A DNA stretch of 64,000 bases from Verrucomicrobiota bacterium (GTDB taxonomy: Bacteria > Verrucomicrobiota > Verrucomicrobiia > Chthoniobacterales > UBA10450), in NCBI GenBank assembly GCA_003219695.1, contig QHQA01000057.1, forward strand, positions 1 to 64,000. Direction: 5' to 3'. How positions within the stretch are numbered: the stretch's first letter is position 1; every line of letters begins with the position of its first letter. The notes under the pieces are model-generated. The model was not told the origin of the DNA and searched no databases. It saw only the letters and a list, made by a program, of their open reading frames with translations. The position numbers and the translations under genes were made by a program. Shown piece after piece: positions 26,610 through 35,087 of the stretch.

Positions 26610-28103
26610 ATGGAAGTTGTAATAAGCGAGCGCAAGACGAACCAGGAAGGCTGGGGACCGGCTGCGCTGGAACAGAGACGCGAAGGCGCGCGCCAACACC
26701 TGGGAGCTATCGCCTCGCGCCGCGAAAGTTGGATAAAGCGCAACAGATATTACTACGAACTCCTGAGCCGACTTCTTCGGTTCCTGGTCGAGCCGGGTAA
26801 AAGAGTACTGTCGGTTCGTTGCGGCACGGGCTATCACTTGGCTGCCGTCGCGCCTAGCGAAGGGAAAGGCGTGGACCTTTGCGCCGAGATAGTGGAAATC
26901 GCGCGACAACGCAATCCCGCATTTCACTTCGAAGTCGTTTTTCCAGACAAAGAGGAATTCCGTCAGATTTTCGGACCGGATGAGAAATTCGATTACATCC
27001 TCTTCAATGATATCGGCGACACGGTGGATGTGCTCCAGGCGTTGCGTAATTTGAGGCCGCTATGTCTGCGACACACCCGTTTGCTGGTCGAAACCTATAA
27101 TCATTTGTGGGAGCCGTTGGTCGGCTTCGCCGAATGGACCGGGATGAAGGTGCCTCGCACACAGCAAAACTGGCTTTCCACGACCGACATTCGTAACCTG
27201 ATGAAGCTCGCCGGATTTGAAGTTCTCGAGACGCACTGGATCGTGTTGCTGCCAAAGTATGTGCCGCTGCTGTCGGCGTTCTTGAATCGATTCTGCGCGC
27301 GTCTGCCATTGTTGAAGAAACTGTGCATGACGCAGATCGTTGTCGCCCGAGCGCTGCCGCCGCCGGTTCCAAAGGAAGAGTTGTCGTTCTCGGTGATTGT
27401 TCCCTGTAAAGACGAAAGAGGCAATGTGGAAGATGCCGTCCAACGCATACCGCAACTGGGGCGCCAGGCGGAAATAATTTTTTGCGACGATCAATCGACC
27501 GACGGCACTGCCGATGAGGTCATGCGAATGTGCTCACTTTACCCCGAAAAGAATATTCGACTCGAACGCGGTCCGGGGATTTGCAAATCCAAAAACGTGT
27601 GGACCGGGTTTAACGCAGCCAGAGGCGATGTCTTGATGATTCTTGATGCCGACCTGACGACGATGCCCGAGGAGCTGGTTTATTTTGTGGACGTAATTGC
27701 CTCGGGCCACGCGGAATTCGTTAATGGATCGCGCCTGGTCTATCCCGTCCCAAAAGGAGCGATGAACACAGCAAACATGCTGGGCAACAAATTTTTTAGT
27801 GTTGCTTTTACCTATCTGCTCGGGCAACGAGTAAAAGATACGCTGTGCGGCACCAAAGTCCTCTGGAGAAGCGACTGGGACCGGATTAAACCGATGCTCG
27901 GAAGCTGGGGAACCGAAGACCGGTGGGGAGACTATGAGCTGCTATTTGGCGCCGCAAAGTTGAATCTTAAAATTTTGGACCTGCCGGTCCACTACCAGGA
28001 ACGCATCTATGGTTCCACGAAGATGACCAAGGTCTTTCGGAACGGACTCGTCATGCTAAAGATGTGCTGGCATGGGTTTTTGAAACTAAAACTGGGCTAC
28101 TAA
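26610..28103 (+). CDS. Methyltransferase-glycosyltransferase (GT2) fusion protein
   Basis: A 497-residue two-domain protein. Residues about 60-230 form a class I SAM-dependent methyltransferase-like domain, with the binding loop degenerate (LSVRCGTGYH) but the fold segments present (DYILFNDIGDTVDVLQALRNLRPL). Residues about 255-480 form a DPM/GT2-type glycosyltransferase: SVIVPCKDERGNVEDAV, IIFCDDQSTDGT, MILDADLTTMPEEL (the metal-binding DxD type) and DTLCGTKVLWR. It probably adds a sugar, likely to a polyprenyl phosphate, in surface-glycan synthesis. The start ATG 26610 follows the uvrA scar region. The fusion suggests both steps act on one acceptor. Confidence 0.82.
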   Translation: MEVVISERKTNQEGWGPAALEQRREGARQHLGAIASRRESWIKRNRYYYELLSRLLRFLVEPGKRVLSVRCGTGYHLAAVAPSEGKGVDLCAEIVEIARQRNPAFHFEVVFPDKEEFRQIFGPDEKFDYILFNDIGDTVDVLQALRNLRPLCLRHTRLLVETYNHLWEPLVGFAEWTGMKVPRTQQNWLSTTDIRNLMKLAGFEVLETHWIVLLPKYVPLLSAFLNRFCARLPLLKKLCMTQIVVARALPPPVPKEELSFSVIVPCKDERGNVEDAVQRIPQLGRQAEIIFCDDQSTDGTADEVMRMCSLYPEKNIRLERGPGICKSKNVWTGFNAARGDVLMILDADLTTMPEELVYFVDVIASGHAEFVNGSRLVYPVPKGAMNTANMLGNKFFSVAFTYLLGQRVKDTLCGTKVLWRSDWDRIKPMLGSWGTEDRWGDYELLFGAAKLNLKILDLPVHYQERIYGSTKMTKVFRNGLVMLKMCWHGFLKLKLGY

Positions 28104-28169
28104 TTCGCTATCTCAAATTCTAGAGCTGACGACTAAACGCATGGGAGTTTCAAATTCGCAGTCAACTTG

Positions 28170-28892
28170 ATGCAAGAACGCATTGCTAAGGAAATTCAAC
28201 ACGGCCGCTTCCTGGCCGAGCATGGCGCGGGCGACATTTGGAATTGGGAGAGTCCAGCGGGCAGAGTGCGCTGGGCGCGCCGGGTGAAGATGCTTGGTGG
28301 GCATCTCCAGCCGGGAATGAACGTCCTTGAACTTGGATGCGGCACTGGCTATTTCACTCGAGAACTGGCTCGCTCCGGAGCGGACATTATCGCAATTGAC
28401 GTTTCGCGTGAGCTTCTGGAAATCGCGAGGGTGAATTGTTCTGCGCCAAATGTTCGTTATGAACTCCAGAACGCCTATGAATTGCGCTATCCCGACGCCG
28501 AGTTTGATTCAGTCGTGGGCAGCTCGGTTTTGCATCACCTCGAGATCGAAGCGGCACTACGCGAAATTTACCGGGTGTTAAAGCCCGACGGCACAATTTA
28601 CTTCACAGAACCAAACATGCTGAACCCTCAGATCGCAATCCAAAAAAATGTGCCTTGGGTGAAGCGAAAACTTGGCGACTCACCGGACGAGACCGCATTC
28701 TTCCGGTGGCCGCTCCGAAGACTGCTTGAACAAACAGGCTATCGTGATATTCGGATCGATCCATTTGATTTCCTGCACCCGAAAACGCCGCTTCCGCTGG
28801 TAGATCGAGTAAACAGGTTAGGCCGTTTCCTCGAAAACATGCCAATGATCTCGGAGTTTGCCGGCTCGCTATATATTCGCGCCGTCAAATGA
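28170..28892 (+). CDS. Class I SAM-dependent methyltransferase
   Basis: About 240 residues. The SAM-binding motif I VLELGCGTGYFTRELA, the acidic strand 2 end IAIDVS, and the downstream FDSVVGSSVLHHLEIEAALREIYRVLKPDGTIYFTEPN are typical of the Methyltransf_11 group. The acceptor is unknown but the location points to a lipid-linked sugar or glycan. The start is ATG 28170 (the track begins one codon earlier at TTG). It overlaps the next methyltransferase by 4 bases, so the pair is translationally coupled. Confidence 0.85.
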   Translation: MQERIAKEIQHGRFLAEHGAGDIWNWESPAGRVRWARRVKMLGGHLQPGMNVLELGCGTGYFTRELARSGADIIAIDVSRELLEIARVNCSAPNVRYELQNAYELRYPDAEFDSVVGSSVLHHLEIEAALREIYRVLKPDGTIYFTEPNMLNPQIAIQKNVPWVKRKLGDSPDETAFFRWPLRRLLEQTGYRDIRIDPFDFLHPKTPLPLVDRVNRLGRFLENMPMISEFAGSLYIRAVK

Positions 28893-29671
28893 GCAGCACG
28901 ATGATCGCTCAGAGTGAAGAGGCCAAAGATCGCGAGGCCACGTTGCGTAACCGGATCCGCCTCGGTGCCAATAAAAATCTGCTGTTCTGGTATCGCGAAC
29001 TCTACCGTGATCAGTTCAAAGCGTTTCCCGACCCGTCGGCGCTATCGATCCTCGAGATAGGAAGCGGCACTTCACCTCTGAAGCAATTTCTCTCAAACGT
29101 CATCACCAGTGACGTGCTTGAGCTTGATTATCTCAACCTTGTGTTTGACTGCCACGAGATCGATAAATTGGATACGATCAAGGACAACACTCTTGACGTG
29201 ATTACACTCACCAATGTGTTGCATCATCTTAAAAGCCCGATTGCGTTTTTGGACCGCGCGGCCAACAAGTTGAAATCTGGCGGCAAAGTGATCTCCACCG
29301 AGCCATTCTTTTCCGCGATTTCAACCGTTATCTTTAAGTACCTGCACCATGAGCCGGTCGATTTCAAAATTTCCGAGCCAGAACTGGAGGAAGTGCAGGG
29401 ACCGCTGGCGTCGGCCAACATCGCGCTGCCCTGGCTGATTTTCTTCCGCCGGCGCGACTGGCTGCAACGATTGAACGAAAATTTCGATATTGCGACTCTT
29501 TCGACTCGACCCTTTAGCGCCCTATCCTACATGGCTACCGGAGGAATATCGCGCACGTTGCCAGTCCCGCACTTTCTTTATCGCGCATTATTTCCCGTTG
29601 ACCTCGCGCTTAGCCGTTGCTGTCCGCGGTTATGCGCCTCGTTCTTCACTCTCACTCTGACGCGGCGCTGA
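28889..29671 (+). CDS. SAM-dependent methyltransferase
   Basis: A 260-residue class I methyltransferase-like protein: ILEIGSGTSPLKQFL (motif I), VLELDYLNLVFDCHEIDKL, then TLDVITLTNVLHHLKSPIAFLDRAANKLKSGGKVISTEPF. The C-terminal part is rich in aromatic and hydrophobic residues, as in enzymes acting on lipid-linked substrates. It overlaps the previous gene by ATGA and the next by one base, giving a tight three-gene methyltransferase run. The acceptor is unknown. Confidence 0.82.
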   Translation: MSSTMIAQSEEAKDREATLRNRIRLGANKNLLFWYRELYRDQFKAFPDPSALSILEIGSGTSPLKQFLSNVITSDVLELDYLNLVFDCHEIDKLDTIKDNTLDVITLTNVLHHLKSPIAFLDRAANKLKSGGKVISTEPFFSAISTVIFKYLHHEPVDFKISEPELEEVQGPLASANIALPWLIFFRRRDWLQRLNENFDIATLSTRPFSALSYMATGGISRTLPVPHFLYRALFPVDLALSRCCPRLCASFFTLTLTRR

Positions 29672-30426
29672 TGTCGATGCTTTCGCTGCTTCGCAGTGTC
29701 GGAAACAAGATTTACCGACACGCCTTCCCAATCTACCGGCCGCTTTATGCCGCCTATAAGACCTACACTGATCGCGCGGAGCGACAGCTGCTAAGGAAGG
29801 TTTTGTTTCAAGGCGCCGTCGTGGTAGATGTCGGCGCTAACATTGGAATTTACTCGGAGTTTCTCTCCCGCTGTGTTGGCCCGACCGGCAGCGTCCACGC
29901 GTTTGAACCGTCGCCAGATAATTTCAAGAGGTTGTCTGCTGCCACACATGGTCTTTCAAATATCCAACTCACCCAAGGGGCAGTTGGAGAGCGGAGCGGC
30001 GAGTGCAAGCTTTACGTTTCGGACAAGCTAAACGTCGATCATAGAACGCACACGGCCGATGGCGATTCGCGTCGCGCCGTTCCCGCTGAAATGGTTGCCC
30101 TCGACGATTACTTCAGACCCGGCCAATGCGTTGACCTGATTAAAATGGATATTCAGGGATACGAGCTGCATGCGTTAATGGGAGCACAGCGGGTGCTACG
30201 GGAAAACCCGGACATCAACCTCTTGCTCGAGTTCTGGCCTGCTGGATTAGAACAGGCGGGCGTCAGCTGGGAAGGACTTGTCGAAATGCTCCAGGGCTTG
30301 AATATGAATCTGGCTCTCGTGAGAACCGGTGGTTTGGTCCCCTTCGATGCGCACGATGTTCGAAACGATATCTCTTGGTATGTTAACCTCTTCGCTCATC
30401 GTAAGCGCGGTCAGACGCGGAATTGA
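29671..30426 (+). CDS. FkbM family methyltransferase
   Basis: A 251-residue SAM-dependent O-methyltransferase of the FkbM type. Motif I VVVDVGANIGIYSEFLS, the acidic VHAFEPSPDNF and the family-specific DLIKMDIQGYELHALMGAQRVL are all clear. FkbM enzymes methylate sugars in polysaccharides and natural products. The start ATG 29671 overlaps the previous stop (TGATG); the ORF-track start further upstream would lie inside the previous gene. It ends the coupled run, just before the broken epimerase remnant. Confidence 0.88.
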   Translation: MSMLSLLRSVGNKIYRHAFPIYRPLYAAYKTYTDRAERQLLRKVLFQGAVVVDVGANIGIYSEFLSRCVGPTGSVHAFEPSPDNFKRLSAATHGLSNIQLTQGAVGERSGECKLYVSDKLNVDHRTHTADGDSRRAVPAEMVALDDYFRPGQCVDLIKMDIQGYELHALMGAQRVLRENPDINLLLEFWPAGLEQAGVSWEGLVEMLQGLNMNLALVRTGGLVPFDAHDVRNDISWYVNLFAHRKRGQTRN

Positions 30427-30488
30427 CCGGATTAATGTAGCTCCATTTCTCACCGGGCCAGCACACGCCGGAACGGAGCTGCACGGCC

Positions 30489-30689
30489 TTGTGTGAGGAA
30501 ATTAGTGGGCGAAAACTAAATTGGAGCTACGAGGAGACTAACCGGATCGGGGATCACATCTGGTGGATTAGCGATGTCAGGAAATTTCAAAAACATTACC
30601 CGGTTTGGAAATTTCGCTACAGTTTGCGAGACATTCTTGAGGAAATTCACCGCGCAGTCAGCCAGCGCACAACGTTGGTGAGCGGATGA
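30489..30689 (+). pseudogene. C-terminal remnant of a nucleotide-sugar epimerase
   Basis: A short ORF reading [39 protein letters not shown], which matches the C-terminal end of NAD-dependent CDP-paratose 2-epimerase-like proteins. The catalytic N-terminal 250 or so residues are absent, so this is a remnant and not a gene. It shows that the surface-sugar island has lost a biosynthetic gene. The stop at 30689 precedes a decayed uvrA segment. Confidence 0.7.
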
Positions 30690-30705
30690 CATGACCAGTT
30701 TGTAG

Positions 30706-30765
30706 CCGCGTTGTCCCTCGGCATAAAGAGTATCGAAATAGCAGAGAGATTATCGTGGTGGACGA
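30706..30765 (-). other. Decayed uvrA fragment (codons near 40-55)
   Basis: The stretch ctcggcataaagagtatcga matches uvrA at 24379 (ttcggcataaagagtgtcga). On the minus strand it encodes FDTLYAEGQRGY against UvrA FDTLYAEGQRRY, with the flanks degenerated. It is not in a working reading frame. The rest of the 30427-30818 interval apart from this and the epimerase remnant shows nothing recognisable. Confidence 0.7.
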
Positions 30766-30818
30766 GCACGCTCGAGATCGAATACAAGCTGTGCTAAAGG
30801 AAAGATATTGCTCTCTGG

Positions 30819-32444
30819 TCACTGAGTGGAAGTGAGTCGCAAAATCACGGCCTCGCCTGTGGTGTCCTCGACTGGCATCCAGTGGTAACCAGGAACGTTC
30901 GGCAGTCGTGACGCCTTTTCATCGAGTTCCTTGATTGAAACAAACAGCGCGTAGACTGGAATTGATCGACGCAAGTTGAGTTCGGCTAGCGCGACGGCTT
31001 GCGCGTGATCGTAATGCACAATGTGTCTGAATTGGATGTACCTTTTTCCATCCAAGGGAGCCGCCACAAATCCGGGCGGGAAAAGAGCATTCAGGTAAAC
31101 AGGACTAATATCTGAAAAGACGAGTCCAGGGGCCTGCCGAACGCTCTCGATGAAACGTCGTTGCGCGATAAACTCGGCCGACTGGCGGGGGCGGGTGCTA
31201 AAGTGGAGAGCTTCCCAACTCTGCGATCGATCCGCTCTCAGTCTATTATCGAGCGAGCGCGAAGGATAACCCAGGCAAGCCGCTGTAAACAAAACGAACA
31301 TTGCCAGAGAAGCGATAGTTCGTTTCGGCACAACGAGATTTTCCGCTGCCCACGTCACAGGTAGAACGGCAACTGCTACTAGCAGCATTAAGAGCGGCAG
31401 ATAGTACCCCATGTACATGACGGGGAAGTAACGCATGGTCAAGACAAGGAAACTCAAGCCGGCTGAGAACGCGCAGATGACGAACCTGTTGAGGCGGATG
31501 AAGAATGCACCCGCACAAGCTAAAAAGATAAATGCGGCAACAAAACAGGTGCCGGTGCCAAAGTGATTCACGGCAGAGAACTGCTGTGGACGCAGAGCGA
31601 GTTCCCGCCAGAGCAGTGCAGCATTGTACGGAATGTAACGCCAGGAAAACATCGGGTGCTCTGCTAAAAAGCTTGGATTGGCGTAATAAGTGTATCCTGT
31701 ATGAAGCGGGGAATGAAACTGGATGGAATTTAGCACCAGCAGCGGGCTTGCTATCAGAACGAAAACAATCGGCAGTGCAAGACAATGTAGAAGCCAGCGC
31801 ACGCGTGCTTCCTTCACCGGGAATAGAGCCATGGCCAACAACAACGGCACGAAGAAAATCGACTGTAAACGAATGTTTAGCGAAAGTCCTAGAAACGCTG
31901 CCGAAGCATAGATTTTCCAACGGCGCTCCTCCTTTAGACCAAGGTATGCGAACATAAAAGCTAGCGCGTCGAATGCGGATGCACTGAGGTCGCTCAGTGA
32001 CGAACGACAGAACGTGAAAAAAGCGGGCAGCGTGGCAAGCAAGACCGTTGCAAATCCGCCCGTTAGGGGTTTGGCGAGATAGAGATAAAAGCCAAACACC
32101 CCAAAGAGTAGGAGCAAACCGATTGTTTGATTCGTCCTAAACGGGGCGAGGATAGAATCTGCTTCCGGAAGGATCTTCAGCCACGGAAGCATCAACGTCG
32201 GATATCCAACCGGCCACAGTGGTGGCAGTTTCTCGTAACCGATTTGTATAGAGGGCAATTCATGTTTAAGGAGCGCCCTTGCTTGCGCGAAGTACGATGC
32301 CGCATCTGCGTAGCCGAGATAAAGTAGTTTGCTGTCGCGATAGTTGATCGTGAGTACGGAGAAGTAATAAAATGTTAACGCGCAAATAAACAGCAGTGCA
32401 CCGATCAAGATTTGTGTGCTCGCGATGTTTTTATCGTCCCGCAT
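30819..32444 (-). CDS. Multi-spanning membrane protein, probable GT-C (ArnT/PMT-like) glycosyltransferase
   Basis: A 541-residue integral membrane protein with about eleven hydrophobic segments (ILIGALLFICALTFYYF, LGLSLNIRLQSIFFVPLLLAMALF, ALPIVFVLIASPLLVL). The first external loop has the pattern YLGYADAASYFAQARALL, reminiscent of the Asp-containing loop of GT39/GT83 enzymes, which transfer sugars from polyprenyl-phosphate donors. It is inserted on the minus strand among plus-strand methyltransferases, flanked on both sides by decayed uvrA pieces. Confidence 0.7.
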   Translation of the reverse strand: MRDDKNIASTQILIGALLFICALTFYYFSVLTINYRDSKLLYLGYADAASYFAQARALLKHELPSIQIGYEKLPPLWPVGYPTLMLPWLKILPEADSILAPFRTNQTIGLLLLFGVFGFYLYLAKPLTGGFATVLLATLPAFFTFCRSSLSDLSASAFDALAFMFAYLGLKEERRWKIYASAAFLGLSLNIRLQSIFFVPLLLAMALFPVKEARVRWLLHCLALPIVFVLIASPLLVLNSIQFHSPLHTGYTYYANPSFLAEHPMFSWRYIPYNAALLWRELALRPQQFSAVNHFGTGTCFVAAFIFLACAGAFFIRLNRFVICAFSAGLSFLVLTMRYFPVMYMGYYLPLLMLLVAVAVLPVTWAAENLVVPKRTIASLAMFVLFTAACLGYPSRSLDNRLRADRSQSWEALHFSTRPRQSAEFIAQRRFIESVRQAPGLVFSDISPVYLNALFPPGFVAAPLDGKRYIQFRHIVHYDHAQAVALAELNLRRSIPVYALFVSIKELDEKASRLPNVPGYHWMPVEDTTGEAVILRLTSTQ

Positions 32445-32594
32445 ACAGGAATTTATGCCGGATTCTTGTGGTCGCTAAAGAGATTATCCCATATCGGTCA
32501 GCGCGGAGACGACGTCCGCCGGCCTTGTCGAAAGCAAGGAAGAGAGGAGCCGAGGAAATTCCGTTTGTCGGTGCAGCTGTTTTTGATGACCTTC

Positions 32595-32660
32595 CCAAGG
32601 CAATTCTGACGACAAATGTCAAAGCGCTCAGTAAAAGCACCGCTCCCGGTTTTGCCAGCT
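32595..32660 (-). other. Decayed uvrA upstream/start fragment
   Basis: aggcaattctgacgacaaatgtcaaa and the following gctcagtaaaagcac resemble the uvrA start region at 24524-24570 (aggcattctgacggagaatgtcaaa, atcagtcaagcac), about three quarters identical by eye. On the minus strand the start codon is lost. The remaining part of the 32445-32762 interval has no gene I can support. Confidence 0.6.
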
Positions 32661-32762
32661 AAAACGCGGACGGTCCGCTGTGAGTAAGTGCGTTCTCTTA
32701 ATGCTCGCTTGCGCTTCATGGTTGCGATGAAGAAGCGCGCGGGTATTGAGCTTTCTGGACAC

Positions 32763-33398
32763 ATGGCGACCTTTTCTCGCGACACGATCTATGCGCCCTT
32801 ACGGACAGCACGACTTTACAATCTATTGCAAAAGTGCGCGGGCGGTAGCCGGGACCGCGCAGATTTCGTAAGGAAGCACGTCGTTATCGGTCCTGAGCAG
32901 AAAGTGGTGGATGCTGGTTGCGGCACCGGCAGTGCCTTGGAGTTTCTACCATCGGTTAACTACTTCGGATTTGACCCTAACCCCGGTTACATTCGCGTGG
33001 CGCGATCACGATACGGGAGCCGCGCAGAATTTTTCTGCGGAGACGCGGGCAACCCGCATGTCCGGCAGTTGGCGCAGGACGCAGACGTGTTTTTTTCCCT
33101 TGGCGTACTTCATCATCTGACGGACCAGCAGATCGGCGAGATACTGAACCTCGCGCGAACGTGCCTGCGACCCACGGGCTGTTTCGTTTTTTACGAGCCT
33201 TGCTTCAGCGCAAAGGACGACTGGGTTGGGCGGCTGTTTATGCGTTTGGATCGCGGCAGAAACATAAAGACCGACCAAGCGTGGCGAGCATTGGTATCAG
33301 AGTATTTTGGGACTGTCGAAGAGTATATTCGCCGGCCTGTTTACTTGTTCCGCTATACCATTCAAGCTCTCATCGGCCGGAACCCGCGTCGGGGGTGA
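32763..33398 (+). CDS. SAM-dependent methyltransferase
   Basis: About 211 residues of class I methyltransferase: VVDAGCGTGSALEFLPSVNYFGFDPNPGYI (motif I and strand 2) and DVFFSLGVLHHLTDQQIGEILNLARTCLRPTGCFVFYEP. The start is uncertain: ATG 32763 (MATFSRDTIYAPLRT) is preferred because the upstream part has no family resemblance; 32718 or 32688 are alternatives. The 3' end overlaps the convergent epimerase gene by about 29 bases. The substrate is probably a glycan or lipid, by context. Confidence 0.78.
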   Translation: MATFSRDTIYAPLRTARLYNLLQKCAGGSRDRADFVRKHVVIGPEQKVVDAGCGTGSALEFLPSVNYFGFDPNPGYIRVARSRYGSRAEFFCGDAGNPHVRQLAQDADVFFSLGVLHHLTDQQIGEILNLARTCLRPTGCFVFYEPCFSAKDDWVGRLFMRLDRGRNIKTDQAWRALVSEYFGTVEEYIRRPVYLFRYTIQALIGRNPRRG

Positions 33399-34263
33399 CT
33401 TTTCCCCCGCGGGCCAGATAATCGACGAACGAAAAGGGACGAAAGTTGTAATCGCGACGTGCCGGTGAAATGTCGTAGGTCTTTGGTGGGAGGAGGCGAT
33501 CGATTTGATCCCGCTTGAATGGAACGGGTAATCGGAGCGCATTCGCCGCGCGAAGGATTATGATTGGGACGGGAACGACAAAGAGAGGATGCACCGAGGA
33601 GCGGAGCGCTTCCGCCATCTCGAGAGCGCTACAAGGGCGCTCAGCGCACACGGTATACGTTTCATTTGTGCTGCGGTGCTCCATCGTCACCTTTGCGATG
33701 AATTGGGCTGCTTCCTCCACACTAATCGGGGCGTAGGTGATTGAGCCCCGCCAGCGGAAGTCTGGTAGGATGTGAATTTTTCGCGCAAGCTCAAGCAGCG
33801 CGTCGATTCCTTCACCGCTTTTCGAAGCGTAGATCTCCGCCGGCCGGATGATTGTATAGGTTAAGCCGCTGTTGCGGATCGCTTCTTCAGCCAACCATTT
33901 CGATCGCCCATAAGCGCCGCCATCGGGATGCGCGCAAATCGTGCTGACATATACAAAATGTTGCTGCGGATTGCACGCCGAGAGCAATTGTTTCGTCAAC
34001 TCTGTATTCACACGAAAATATTCGGACGGATTTTCTGAATGCGTGACAGCCGCCATATGCAGAATCACCTGTGCTCTTTGCAATGGTGCCGGGTGGCGGA
34101 CAGCTTCCTCCAAGCCTCCATGCAACAGCTCCATTTCGGCCGCCGGAATCTCGACATTACGACGGTGTACTGTCGCCAGGACGCAGACTCGCGACGCCAG
34201 ATTACGCAGGACATGGTGACCGAGCGTTGAACTGCCGCCAGTGACGAACGCCGTATCCATCAT
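33370..34263 (-). CDS. NAD-dependent epimerase/dehydratase
   Basis: A 297-residue extended short-chain dehydrogenase: FVTGGSSTLGHHVLRNL (a GxxxxxG-type nucleotide site, with Ser/Thr in place of the usual glycines), HMAAVTHSENPSEYFRVN, VYVSTICAHPDGGAYGRSKWLAEE (active-site Ser/Tyr-x3-Lys) and IIRPAEIYA. It is probably a nucleotide-sugar epimerase or reductase for surface-glycan precursors. Start ATG 34263 overlaps the upstream GT2 gene stop (ATGA), so the two are one transcription unit; the upstream extension in the track is not supported. Confidence 0.85.
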   Translation of the reverse strand: MMDTAFVTGGSSTLGHHVLRNLASRVCVLATVHRRNVEIPAAEMELLHGGLEEAVRHPAPLQRAQVILHMAAVTHSENPSEYFRVNTELTKQLLSACNPQQHFVYVSTICAHPDGGAYGRSKWLAEEAIRNSGLTYTIIRPAEIYASKSGEGIDALLELARKIHILPDFRWRGSITYAPISVEEAAQFIAKVTMEHRSTNETYTVCAERPCSALEMAEALRSSVHPLFVVPVPIIILRAANALRLPVPFKRDQIDRLLPPKTYDISPARRDYNFRPFSFVDYLARGGKVTPDAGSGR

Positions 34264-35012
34264 TTGTTTTTCTTGGCCAGCGAATGCGAGCGCCACCAGT
34301 AGTTAACCATGTGTCGGAGGAATTGCACGACCGCGCCCGGCTTCACGAATGACTTCCTTGCTCCCAGAGAGTGGAATTCAACGGGAATCTCGTAGATATG
34401 GAGATTCAGATTAACGCAATTTAAGATCAGCTCCGCGTCGATGAACCAGTCGTTAGACTGCAAGGTCATCTTTCCATACGCTTCGCGTTTCATGATCTTT
34501 GGCTTTGAGTTTACATCGCGAAGCCTTTTGGAGCCGGGAAAAAACAGATGGAAAAGCCAGTTGTAAACGCTCGAAATGAGTCTTCGATAAAGGCCGTCCT
34601 GGCGCTCAACGCGGTACGTTTTTACCATATCAAAATCGTCACTTCTGATTTTAGCGAAACAGGAAAATATCGCTTCCACCGGAAACTGGCCGTCGCCGTC
34701 AATCACTCCGATATATCTTCCTCTGCAAGCGTCGAGTCCGCAGCGCATATCCCATCCCATCCCCCCGTGCTTTGGCTCAGCCAGCACGCGAACATAAGGC
34801 AGTCGTTGAGCAAGCTGTTGGCAGATTTCCGGCGTTTGGTCCTTTGAGCCTTGCCAAAAATTTGCAACGAGGACCAATTCCCAGTCAAATCGAAACAGCG
34901 ACATTATCTTGTGAAGATTCTCCACGAATGGGATGATTTCTTCTTCCGCGCGATAACACAGTACCGCAATGGAAAACTCGATGGGCGTTTCAACCATTGC
35001 CTTTCGATGCAA
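34260..35012 (-). CDS. Family 2 glycosyltransferase (dolichol-phosphate mannosyltransferase-like)
   Basis: A 250-residue GT2 enzyme: SIAVLCYRAEEEIIPFVENL, WELVLVANFWQGSKDQT, GGMGWDMRCGLDACRGRYIGVIDGDGQFPVEAI (the DGDGQ metal/nucleotide site) and VNSKPKIMKREAYGKM. No C-terminal membrane segments are present, which fits a Dpm1/polyprenyl-phosphate glycosyltransferase type. It would supply lipid-linked sugars for the GT-C-like proteins nearby. It is coupled to the downstream epimerase. A start at Met6 (34997) is possible. Confidence 0.87.
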   Translation of the reverse strand: MHRKAMVETPIEFSIAVLCYRAEEEIIPFVENLHKIMSLFRFDWELVLVANFWQGSKDQTPEICQQLAQRLPYVRVLAEPKHGGMGWDMRCGLDACRGRYIGVIDGDGQFPVEAIFSCFAKIRSDDFDMVKTYRVERQDGLYRRLISSVYNWLFHLFFPGSKRLRDVNSKPKIMKREAYGKMTLQSNDWFIDAELILNCVNLNLHIYEIPVEFHSLGARKSFVKPGAVVQFLRHMVNYWWRSHSLAKKNK

Positions 35013-35087
35013 ATCATCGCAGAGTCATGATCTTGGTCAATTGTGCCGAGCGACGTATTTGGGCAGCGGGCATAAAATAATGGTCTG

